Shown: positions 16,669-24,666 of the stretch, one piece after another
Layout: each line of letters starts with the position of its first letter
How positions within the stretch are numbered: the first letter of the stretch is position 1
DNA from: Roseovarius litoreus
Lineage (GTDB): Bacteria > Pseudomonadota > Alphaproteobacteria > Rhodobacterales > Rhodobacteraceae
NCBI RefSeq assembly: GCF_900142765.1
Contig: NZ_FRCB01000004.1
Coordinates: 62,001 to 126,000 of the forward strand
Length of the DNA stretch: 64,000 nt
Direction: 5' to 3'
The notes under the pieces: generated by a model
Told to the model about the DNA's origin: nothing
Seen by the model: the letters and a program-made list of their open reading frames with translations, nothing else
Database searches by the model: none
Position numbers and translations under genes: made by a program

Positions 16669-16938
16669 TCAGAAACAGCCCTTCACACCTTCGGGGCAGG
16701 TGCGGGCGCGTTTCACCGTACGGTGCGAATAATGTTTGGCAACGGGGTGGCGCTTGGCCTGCTGATAGGTCTGGTGCTGATTGGGCACACCGCAGCAGAC
16801 GGCGCCGGCGACGGTGACCGGCTGCAACCCGGCGGGGCAGAAATTGTGTTTGGATTCAAAGGCATAGACCGGGGTTTGGGCCAATGCAGGGGCGGCCAGA
16901 CAGGCAAGACCTGCGGCAAGGGTCAGGGACAGACGCAT
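16669..16938 (-). CDS. Small cysteine-rich secreted protein
   Basis: The 89-residue product has a clear signal peptide (hydrophobic at about 4-18, cleavage near ALA-Q at 20-21). The mature peptide has five cysteines: Cys34, the adjacent pair Cys48-Cys49, Cys81 and Cys87, plus a His/Lys-rich middle (HPVAKHYSHRTVKR). This suggests a periplasmic disulfide or metal-binding peptide, but I do not recognise a family. Repeat copy B lies about 105 bp upstream in the same orientation. It is convergent with the cold-shock gene. Confidence 0.7.
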   Translation of the reverse strand: MRLSLTLAAGLACLAAPALAQTPVYAFESKHNFCPAGLQPVTVAGAVCCGVPNQHQTYQQAKRHPVAKHYSHRTVKRARTCPEGVKGCF

Positions 16939-17043
16939 GGGAACCTCGTAAACTGTTGATCGTGAACGGCTTTCTTGCAGGATCAGCCTAGCCGCTGTTC
17001 ACGAACCGGTCAAACCTTGCCTGCGCCCGCTTTGGTACGATCC

Positions 17044-17115
17044 GTACGAAACCGACACGCGTTCAGGACCAAACCCGAGATCAAACCCGGAATTTGTGTC
17101 CATCCCGTACACAAC
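17044..17115 (-). repeat. 72-bp dispersed repeat, copy B
   Basis: On the minus strand this segment matches 10913-10984 at 58 of 72 positions without gaps. It begins directly after the stop codon of the DUF2177 gene (17116-17118) and points towards the Cys-rich secreted protein gene. The conserved blocks are TGTAC-GGATGGACACAAAT, GTCCTGAACGCGTGT and GGTTTCGTAC; the middle about 15 bp are variable. Confidence 0.85.
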
Positions 17116-17532
17116 TCAGCCCGCAACCTGCCATCCGAGCGCCCGCGCCACCGTCACCCCCGCCCAGGCCGAGACCCCGGTCAGGACAGCACCCCATGTC
17201 ACATCCACGATCACCATCCGCCACGACCAGCCGCGCAGGGTGGCGAGGTTGGTGAACTCGTAGGTGCCGTAAGCCAGCGCCCCGAGGGCCGCACCGGTCA
17301 GGAGGGCTGTGCCCGGCGCATCGGCGCGCAGCGCCGGCAGCGAGACGAACCACAAAACGCCCGCGACATAGACGAGATAGAAGAGGGCCGCAGGCCCGAG
17401 GCGCAGCTCATCGGCCATCAGATCGCCGATATGGGACTCGAAGAGCGGCTTCATGATGGTCGACAGCATGATCGCATCGAGGATCAGAAACACCCCGGCC
17501 GTCACGAGGTAGAGAAGGAGAAGATGCAGCAT
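17116..17532 (-). CDS. DUF2177-family membrane protein
   Basis: The 138-residue protein has four predicted membrane helices and matches DUF2177 (pattern ILDAIMLSTIMKPLFESHIGDLMADELRLGPAALFY in parts, and YGTYEFTNLATLRGW). The family is found in many proteobacteria without a proven function. It stands alone; the thyX-linked orphan gene lies upstream across 322 bp. Repeat copy B starts immediately after its stop codon. Confidence 0.85.
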   Translation of the reverse strand: MLHLLLLYLVTAGVFLILDAIMLSTIMKPLFESHIGDLMADELRLGPAALFYLVYVAGVLWFVSLPALRADAPGTALLTGAALGALAYGTYEFTNLATLRGWSWRMVIVDVTWGAVLTGVSAWAGVTVARALGWQVAG

Positions 17533-17854
17533 GACGGCCCTTTCGGCGCTTGGGGTATTATTAGAGATACGGGCGCCGGGGGTGGGGTGGATCGGTTTTA
17601 GGGGTGGCGGTGACGGTTTGTTAAGGTTTGGGGGGTATGGTGGATGGAACGGTGGTCCGCGCCCGGCCCGAGGGTGGGCGCTTGAGACATCGGATTTGGT
17701 TGAGAACGGAGCGGTTGGAAGATGAACAACTTTTTACCAGACTCAGAGGGTCAGATGGCTGGTCGGTGTCCACATTCGAACAGCTGCAAAGCTAGGTCCA
17801 TTTTCGTACGTTTTAAAGCAGTTCCTTACTCACCAAGAATTACGGATAATCGCC
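17533..17854. other. 322-bp intergenic stretch with a composition break
   Basis: The left 190 bp are very G-rich on the plus strand. From about 17720 the sequence becomes clearly AT-richer and stays so through the adjacent orphan gene. A 79-codon plus-strand frame at 17722-17961 has a poorly spaced GGAAG and overlaps the orphan gene antisense, so I do not call it. No hairpin terminator is evident. Confidence 0.5.
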
Positions 17855-18424
17855 TCAACACCACCAGCTATCCTTTGGATATTTTAAACCAAACCGCAAA
17901 AACCTCTTCTTTGCTGCGAGTAATTTTACGAGACTTTTGCGGTAATCTTTCGCGCGCTTAATCTCATCCTGCAAAAAAGTAGTTGCTGATCCATGTCTTG
18001 CGGATTGCACTAAGTAATCATGCAAAAGATCGGCGTTTCTGTTGTTAAAATGACTATTGAAGCGTAGCAGGTCGCTTAGAACTTGAGGGCCCAAAAGAAT
18101 GTGCAAGTAACCAGAATTGTTTAGTGGCCCCATAGCTGAATAATCAAAACTCTGGGTTGGGAAATAAACTTCATTTGCTTCACGCTCTTGGGCGCTAACT
18201 AACTGACACTGCTCAACAATATGTTGAATATATAGATCTGCTAGTTCTAAGTTCCGTCTAACCTCGATTTGAAGAACTTTAAGCGCTGTCCGAGCCTGCC
18301 GATGTCTTTCTAGCCAGCCCAAAAAATACTGGATTAACGCACCAGAAACTATGCCTAGGAAAAGCCAAAAGGGGTTACTCGTTAAGAATTCTTTCAACCA
18401 ATAACCCCCTGAAATTCCCGCCAT
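17855..18424 (-). CDS. AT-rich orphan gene: membrane-anchored hypothetical protein
   Basis: The product (189 residues from the ATG at 18424, or 180 from a TTG at 18397) has one N-terminal membrane helix ([19 protein letters not shown]), then a helical cytoplasmic domain with many Leu, Asn, Gln and Lys. It ends in a basic tail with [18 protein letters not shown]. The TTG overlaps the thyX stop codon (TTGA) and has AGGGGG upstream, so it may be the real start. Base composition is far more AT-rich than all neighbours, which indicates recent acquisition. I recognise no family; membrane-anchored orphans of this kind occur in defence and toxin loci, but nothing here proves it. Confidence 0.65.
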   Translation of the reverse strand: MAGISGGYWLKEFLTSNPFWLFLGIVSGALIQYFLGWLERHRQARTALKVLQIEVRRNLELADLYIQHIVEQCQLVSAQEREANEVYFPTQSFDYSAMGPLNNSGYLHILLGPQVLSDLLRFNSHFNNRNADLLHDYLVQSARHGSATTFLQDEIKRAKDYRKSLVKLLAAKKRFLRFGLKYPKDSWWC

Positions 18425-19299
18425 TCGCCCTTGGACATGCCTGAGTTTTCCTGCGTGACCTCCTCGCCCTTGAGCATCCGGCGCACGCACTCAAGAGCTG
18501 TGGACGACAGGGTGGCGCCGCCCATGCGGTAATCCTCGAAGGCGCTGTAGGCGGCGGGGACCCAATCGGCGACGATGGCGCAGATCGCCTCGGCATAGAC
18601 GCGGATCTCGTACTGGGCATGGGCATCGGCGCGCAGGCGCAGGAAATGCAGCAAATTGTGCAGATCGACCTTCCAGTACCATTGCGTATAGATATTGGCC
18701 GGCAGGTTCATGCGGGCCAGTTCACGGGCCAGACCCTGCTGGCCCTCGTCGGAAATCATCGCCTCGTAATGGTCATAACAGCGCATCGCGTCATCGCGCA
18801 GGATGCGCAGGACACGCTCGGCCTCGTCGCCCGAAAGCGCCTCGCCCCGGCCTTGATTGTTGGTGGTGGATTGCGCGGCGAGCGCGTCGGGGGCGGGAAT
18901 GTAGAATTCGCGGTCGAGGATCGAGTAGCGGGCGGAGTATTCGTTGACGTTGGCGGTGCGGTGGCGGATCCACTGGCGGGCGACGAAGACGGGCAGTTTG
19001 ACGTGGAGCTTGATCTCGCACATCTCGAAGGGGGTGGAGTGCCAGTGGCGCATCAGGTAGCGGATCAGCCCCTCGTCATTGGAGACCGATTTGGTGCCCT
19101 TGCCATAGGAGACGCGGGCGGCCTGACAGATGGCGGCGTCGTCGCCCATGTAGTCGATCACCCGGACGAAGCCGTGATCGAGCACCGGGTGGGCGGTGTA
19201 GAGATGCGCCTCCATGCCCGGCGAGACGGCCCGGAGGGTCTGGGCCGGCGTGCTGCGGAGCGTGTCGATGTCGGCCTGCTGGTCTGGGGTCAGGGGCAT
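18394..19299 (-). CDS. thyX: FAD-dependent thymidylate synthase ThyX
   Basis: The 301-residue enzyme makes dTMP from dUMP with FAD, NADPH and methylene-tetrahydrofolate. The diagnostic RHR-x7-S motif is present as [11 protein letters not shown] (Arg112 to Ser122). [26 protein letters not shown] is the adjacent conserved block. The ATG at 19299 gives the normal family length; the open frame continues upstream to 19884 but only as an antisense shadow of the glyoxalase gene. The AT-rich orphan gene is joined to its 3' end. Confidence 0.97.
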   Translation of the reverse strand: MPLTPDQQADIDTLRSTPAQTLRAVSPGMEAHLYTAHPVLDHGFVRVIDYMGDDAAICQAARVSYGKGTKSVSNDEGLIRYLMRHWHSTPFEMCEIKLHVKLPVFVARQWIRHRTANVNEYSARYSILDREFYIPAPDALAAQSTTNNQGRGEALSGDEAERVLRILRDDAMRCYDHYEAMISDEGQQGLARELARMNLPANIYTQWYWKVDLHNLLHFLRLRADAHAQYEIRVYAEAICAIVADWVPAAYSAFEDYRMGGATLSSTALECVRRMLKGEEVTQENSGMSKGEWREFQGVIG

Positions 19300-19461
19300 G
19301 GGTGTCGTCCTTTCGCGGCGCGGGGGCTGTTCCGAGTCGGCTTTACTATATCTTGCGGAGGGGGGGCGTGAAAACGACAATATCGGGTGGAATGGCAGAA
19401 GGCTCGACAGGGGCGGGAATGGGCCTATCCTGTGGGTCGACGCAACATATGGAGGGAAGAC

Positions 19462-19890
19462 ATGCGCATCAGGTATCTGCACACGATGGTCCGGGTGAAG
19501 GATCTGGAAGAAAGCATGAAATTCTATGCGCTTCTGGGGCTGAAGGAGACGCGGCGGACGGATGTGGAGGCGGGGCGGTTCACGCTGGTCTTCATGGCGC
19601 CCGAGGGGCAGGAAGAGTGCCCGGTGGAATTGACGTGGAACTGGGATGGCGATGAGGGGTTGCCTTCGGACAGCCGGCATTTCGGGCATCTGGCCTATGC
19701 GGTGGAGGACATCTATGCGATGTGCGCGCATCTGCAGGCCAATGGGGTGACGATCAACCGGCCCCCGCGCGACGGGCGGATGGCGTTCGTGCGCAGCCCC
19801 GACAATATCTCGGTCGAGTTGTTGCAGGAGGGCGCGCCGCTGCCGCCGCAGGAGCCTTGGGCGAGCATGGAGAATACGGGGCATTGGTGA
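19462..19890 (+). CDS. gloA: Lactoylglutathione lyase (glyoxalase I family)
   Basis: The 142-residue protein has the glyoxalase fold with the four expected metal ligands His7, Glu56, His76 and Glu119. It would convert the hemithioacetal of methylglyoxal and glutathione to S-lactoylglutathione in the cytoplasm. GGAGGGAAGAC precedes the ATG. The stop codon overlaps the GTG start of the first DUF1194 gene (GTGA), so the three genes are probably one operon. The ligand set fits canonical GloA, although other vicinal-oxygen-chelate enzymes share it. Confidence 0.88.
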   Translation: MRIRYLHTMVRVKDLEESMKFYALLGLKETRRTDVEAGRFTLVFMAPEGQEECPVELTWNWDGDEGLPSDSRHFGHLAYAVEDIYAMCAHLQANGVTINRPPRDGRMAFVRSPDNISVELLQEGAPLPPQEPWASMENTGHW

Positions 19891-20588
19891 GGGCGGCGCT
19901 GGCGTTGGTGCTGATGGCAGGGCTTGCTGGCCCTGCCGCGGCGGCGTGCCGTCTGGCGCTGGTGCTGGCGATGGATGTGTCCTCGTCGGTGGATGAGGTG
20001 GAATACGGGTTGCAGCGCACCGGGCTGGCGGCGGCGCTCAATGCGCCGGAGATCCGTCACGCGATCCTCGAGGGGGGCGAGGGGCATGTGGCGCTGATGG
20101 TCTATGAGTGGAGCGGCAAGCGCAGGCAGAGCGTGGTGCTGGACTGGACGGCGCTGCGAGACGCGGGGGATATCGACCGGGCGGTGGCGACGCTGGCGGG
20201 AGCGACGCGCAGCGAAAGCGAGTTTCCCACCGCGATGGGCTATAGCCTGGGCTATGCGGCAGGGGCGTTGCGGCGCGGGCCGGACTGCACGCGGCGGGTG
20301 ATCGACGTCTCGGGCGACGGGCTGAACAACGAGGGGTTCGGGCCGCTGCTGGCCTACAAGCATTTCCCGCTGGACGAAGTGACGGTCAATGGGCTGGTGG
20401 TGCTGCAGGGCGATCCGGAGGTGGTGAGGTTTTACCGCGAGGAGGTGATCCGGGGGCAGAACGCCTTTCTGGAGGTGGCCGAGGGGTTCGAGGATTTCGA
20501 ACGGGCGATGAGCCGCAAGCTGTTTCGGGAAATCAACGATATCATGCTGGGCGCCCTGCCCCGTGACGACGGGCGGGAGCCGGGATGA
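19887..20588 (+). CDS. DUF1194 (von Willebrand A-like) secreted protein, first of a tandem pair
   Basis: The 233-residue protein starts at GTG, overlapping the gloA stop by 4 bp. It has a signal peptide (cleavage near AAA-C at about 20), then a vWA-like domain with the MIDAS-type motif DVSSSVD and the conserved [14 protein letters not shown] segment. DUF1194 proteins are periplasmic or secreted and of unknown function. It overlaps the second copy by 4 bp (ATGA). The MIDAS-like motif suggests metal-dependent binding of a partner protein. Confidence 0.88.
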   Translation: MRAALALVLMAGLAGPAAAACRLALVLAMDVSSSVDEVEYGLQRTGLAAALNAPEIRHAILEGGEGHVALMVYEWSGKRRQSVVLDWTALRDAGDIDRAVATLAGATRSESEFPTAMGYSLGYAAGALRRGPDCTRRVIDVSGDGLNNEGFGPLLAYKHFPLDEVTVNGLVVLQGDPEVVRFYREEVIRGQNAFLEVAEGFEDFERAMSRKLFREINDIMLGALPRDDGREPG

Positions 20589-21319
20589 GAGCCGCGCTGG
20601 CGGCGCTGTGGCTCTGCGCGGCTTTGGCCGCGGGCGCGCAGGCGGCCTGTCGGCAGGCGCTGGCGCTTGGGGTGGATGTGTCGGGATCGGTCGATGCGCG
20701 CGAATACCGGCTGCAACTGGACGGGCTGGCGGCCGCGCTGCGCGATGCACAGGTGCAGCGCGCCTTTCTGGCGATGCCGCAGGCGCCGGTGCGGCTTTTG
20801 GTGTTCGAATGGGCGGGACTGGCAGATCAGCGGCGTCTGGCGGGCTGGCGCAGCATCGACAGCGCACAGGATCTGGAGGCCGTGGCGCGGCGGCTTGAGA
20901 GCACGCAATCGGTCTATGAGGATCCGGCCACGGCGATCGGATCGGCCATGCTGCATGGCGCGATGCTGCTTGGTGAGCAGGCAGAGTGTTGGTCCAGAAC
21001 GCTGGATATCTCGGGCGACGGGCCGGCCAATCGAGGGCCGCATCCCGGCGATCTGCGCGGCGGGGAGTTCGACGGGATCACCATCAACGCGCTGGTGATC
21101 GGCCCGGGATCGCGGGCCAATACGACCAAGGATCTGACGGGGGTGCTGACGCTGGAGGCCTATTATCGCGCCCATGTGCTGCGCGGGCGCGATGGCTTTG
21201 TCGAGACTGCCCGCGATTTCGAGGATTTCGCCGACGCCATGCGGCGCAAGCTGCTGCGCGAAGTGGCCGCGCCCGTGCTGTCACAGGAGCGGACAGGCGG
21301 GGCGCGGCCAGTTCGGTAG
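20585..21319 (+). CDS. DUF1194 (von Willebrand A-like) secreted protein, second of a tandem pair
   Basis: The 244-residue protein is a paralogue of the preceding gene: signal peptide ([10 protein letters not shown]... with cleavage near AQA-A), MIDAS-like DVSGSVD, TLDISGDGPANRGP, and a shared C-terminal pattern (FVETARDFEDFADAMRRKLLRE against [22 protein letters not shown], in parts). The start overlaps the first copy's stop. The canonical DxSxS is complete in both copies. Two tandem, diverged copies suggest two subunits of one complex rather than recent duplication. Confidence 0.88.
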   Translation: MRAALAALWLCAALAAGAQAACRQALALGVDVSGSVDAREYRLQLDGLAAALRDAQVQRAFLAMPQAPVRLLVFEWAGLADQRRLAGWRSIDSAQDLEAVARRLESTQSVYEDPATAIGSAMLHGAMLLGEQAECWSRTLDISGDGPANRGPHPGDLRGGEFDGITINALVIGPGSRANTTKDLTGVLTLEAYYRAHVLRGRDGFVETARDFEDFADAMRRKLLREVAAPVLSQERTGGARPVR

Positions 21320-21339
21320 CTGCGGGTTCAGCCGCGGGG

Positions 21340-21837
21340 TCAGTAGATGTAGCGGATCTGATCGGTCCAGTAATGTTCGACCCGGCGCAGCGCGATGGTG
21401 ATCTGGTCGATGCCATCGGCGCCAAGCACACCCCGACCCTGCAGCCCTTCGGCATGGCGTTCGAAGAGGCCCGCCACGATATTGCGGATCTCGCGCCCCC
21501 GACCGGTCAACCGGACGCGGACCGAGCGGCGATCAATCTCGCAGCGTTGGTGGTGCATATAGCCCATATCCACCAGTTTCTTGAGATTGTAGCTGACATT
21601 GCTGCCCTGATAGTAGCCGCGCGTCTTGAGTTCCCCGGCGGTCACCTCATTGTCGCCGATATTGAACAGCAACAGCGCCTGAACGGCATTCACCTCGATC
21701 ACGCCGAGGCGTTCGAATTCATCCTTGATCACGTCCAGAAGCAACCGGTGCAGGCGTTCCACCAGCGACAGCGCATCAAGATAGCCCGACATGAAGCCCT
21801 TTTGTTCGGCCGTGGGCAGCGGTTTGTGCAAACTCAT
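21340..21837 (-). CDS. MarR-family transcriptional regulator (LdtR-like)
   Basis: The 165-residue regulator has a MarR winged helix (GDNEVTAGELKTRGYYQGSNVSYNLKKL read in parts, then a wing with RRSVRVRLTGRG). The RLHRLLLDVIKDEFERLG and TRGYYQGSNVSYNL blocks match the LdtR group of alphaproteobacteria, which controls L,D-transpeptidase and envelope genes in related bacteria. There is no ldtP-like gene nearby, so the target is unknown. It is convergent with the DUF1194 pair, with about 20 bp between stop codons. Confidence 0.88.
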   Translation of the reverse strand: MSLHKPLPTAEQKGFMSGYLDALSLVERLHRLLLDVIKDEFERLGVIEVNAVQALLLFNIGDNEVTAGELKTRGYYQGSNVSYNLKKLVDMGYMHHQRCEIDRRSVRVRLTGRGREIRNIVAGLFERHAEGLQGRGVLGADGIDQITIALRRVEHYWTDQIRYIY

Positions 21838-22005
21838 TCCCGTCTCCTTGCGAAACTGCTCGGAAGGGACAATCGGTCAAAATACCCAAAAATCAGTAAA
21901 CTGCGGGAAAGACAGATAAAATGCCATCTAAAGCGTTTTAAACACCCGCAGCGGCGGCATCGGGCCGGCAGGGATGCGCACCGAAGGGGGCGCGCATCGC
22001 CGGGA

Positions 22006-22281
22006 TCAGCGCGACGCGTCCGACAGACGCGCGATATCGGCCACCAGATCGGCGTAATCGACAGGGGCCGCCACCTGCCCGGTCACCCATTGGTAGAGGT
22101 CCTGATCGTTTTCCCACAGCAGGCGGTCATAAAGATCGAGCTGGTCAGGACCGAGGGTCGCCAGACGCGCCTCGCTATAGCGGGTCAGGATGATGTCCAT
22201 CTCCTTGATGCCCCGCCGGATCGAGCGCATGTGCAGCCGCCGGAGCCTTGTGTCGCGGTCTTCCTCAGCCACTGGCCTCAT
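22006..22281 (-). CDS. sdhE: Succinate dehydrogenase flavinylation factor SdhE
   Basis: The 91-residue protein has the family motif RGIKEMD (residues 22-28), DLYDRLLWENDQDLYQWV and a short helical fold. SdhE/SDHAF2 promotes covalent FAD attachment to SdhA. The frame start at ATG 22281 overlaps the upstream XRE gene by 17 bp; a GTG at 22272 overlapping the stop codon (GTGGCTGA) is a good alternative because AAGGATGAGG is better spaced for it. No sdh genes are in the window. Confidence 0.93.
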   Translation of the reverse strand: MRPVAEEDRDTRLRRLHMRSIRRGIKEMDIILTRYSEARLATLGPDQLDLYDRLLWENDQDLYQWVTGQVAAPVDYADLVADIARLSDASR

Positions 22282-22669
22282 CCTTGAGCTTGGCGCGCAG
22301 GTTCTTTTCCAGACGGCCCAGACGGTCGGTATATTGGGTGAGATGGGTGCGGATGTCGCGAATTTCGGTCAGCATCTCGGCCACGTCGCGCGACAGCTCG
22401 CCCTCCTGGCCGGGACCATCGGGGCCATCGCCCTGCCCCGAGAGCAGCCACAGAAGCGAGACGTTCAGCAGCCCGGCCATCATCGACAGCTTGTTAGCAC
22501 GCGGCTCGCTCAGGTCGTTTTCCCAGGCCTTGAGGGTCTTGAGCTTGACGCCGAGGCGCTTGGCCAGTTCGACCTGCGTCATGCCGGCCTGCTCGCGCGC
22601 GCCTGCAACGCGGTCGCCGAATGTCGTGGTGTCGGGGTCGAACCATCCTTCGGTCGAATCGTCGTTCAT
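22265..22669 (-). CDS. XRE-family helix-turn-helix regulator
   Basis: The 134-residue protein has an N-terminal Cro/CI-type HTH (MTQVELAKRLGVKLKTLKAWE, about residues 30-50) and a C-terminal helical segment (IRDIRTHLTQYTDRLGRLEKNL) that is probably a coiled coil for dimerisation. The ATG at 22669 has GGAAGA upstream; the longer frame to 22798 would overlap the divergent aminotransferase start and is rejected. It overlaps sdhE and is divergent from the aspartate aminotransferase gene. Confidence 0.88.
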   Translation of the reverse strand: MNDDSTEGWFDPDTTTFGDRVAGAREQAGMTQVELAKRLGVKLKTLKAWENDLSEPRANKLSMMAGLLNVSLLWLLSGQGDGPDGPGQEGELSRDVAEMLTEIRDIRTHLTQYTDRLGRLEKNLRAKLKDEASG

Positions 22670-22719
22670 CGGTCTTCCTTTCGATCTGCGGTGCCGTGCT
22701 GCGTGATCTGGGAGCTTGA

Positions 22720-23979
<1,260 letters not shown>

Positions 23980-23987
23980 AGGACGGC

Positions 23988-24392
23988 ATGGCGGGGAACC
24001 TCCCGGAATATTATTTCAGGGTCCGCGAGAACGGAGCATTTGTTTTCCGTGTGGATACAGAGAACCGTCAAAGACGGATCGAGATGGACCAGATCGCGGT
24101 CATCAACATACGCAACGGTCAGATCAAGCCCCATGGGGAGCGGGACCTGAGCGAGGATGATCTGGAGGTGATCCGCAGCTGGATGGAAGAGCGCACCGCA
24201 CTTCTGGCGCGGCGCGATATCGACGACATTCACCGGGCGGTCGATTACCTGAACATGACGACCCATTGGGTGCAGGCGCGCGCCAGCGATGAACAGCTCG
24301 ACGAGGTGACCGATGCGCTGCTGCTGGCGATGCACGATCTGCGCACGGTGCTGGTGCGCAAGAAAGCCGACCGGCTGACGCAGACCGACTGA
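23988..24392 (+). CDS. Conserved hypothetical protein
   Basis: The 134-residue product begins MAGNLPEYYFRVRENGAFVFR and appears to hold a small beta-rich N-terminal domain followed by a helical C-terminal half (MEERTALLARRDIDDIHRAVDYLNMTTHW). It has no signal peptide or membrane segment. GAGGAC lies 5 bases before the ATG, 8 bp after the aminotransferase stop, so the two are probably co-transcribed. The stop codon lies inside a 14-bp tandem repeat, so the exact C-terminus may vary between strains. No function is recognised. Confidence 0.8.
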   Translation: MAGNLPEYYFRVRENGAFVFRVDTENRQRRIEMDQIAVINIRNGQIKPHGERDLSEDDLEVIRSWMEERTALLARRDIDDIHRAVDYLNMTTHWVQARASDEQLDEVTDALLLAMHDLRTVLVRKKADRLTQTD

Positions 24393-24440
24393 CGCAGACC
24401 GGCTGACGCAGACCGACTGACGCAGATCGGCTGACGCAGA
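24371..24440. repeat. 14-bp tandem repeat (about 5 units)
   Basis: Five units of the form CCGRCTGACGCAGA run from 24371 to 24440, alternating G and A at the fourth position, so the real period may be 28 bp. The array spans the last codons and stop of the preceding gene and continues into non-coding sequence. Because 14 and 28 are not multiples of three, unit gain or loss would shift the frame at the C-terminus. Confidence 0.85.
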
Positions 24441-24666
24441 CCGACCGGGCCGGGCGGCGCGCGGCGTCTGCGCGGCCTGTCTCCTCCCCATTGCTTGTTC
24501 CTGCGCCCGAGAGGTCGCGCCCCCACCGTCACGGTGCTGTCGGGGGTCGTTAACCATTTGTTTGATATTCCCGCCCCGGTGATCCGGCGCCATGCGGCGC
24601 AGGGGGCAAGCGGAACAACATGGGACATCGCGGGCAGAGGCGGCCCGGATGCGGAAAGGGATCTGG

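Noticed and set aside
17807-17822. TTTTCGTACGTTTTAA resembling the GGTTTCGTAC block of the 72-bp repeat
   Set aside because: Only about 8 bases match and neither flank aligns, so it is not a third copy.
17722-17961. 79-codon plus-strand ORF in the AT-rich block
   Set aside because: It overlaps the 3' end of the orphan gene antisense, and its GGAAG is too close to the ATG; no domain features.
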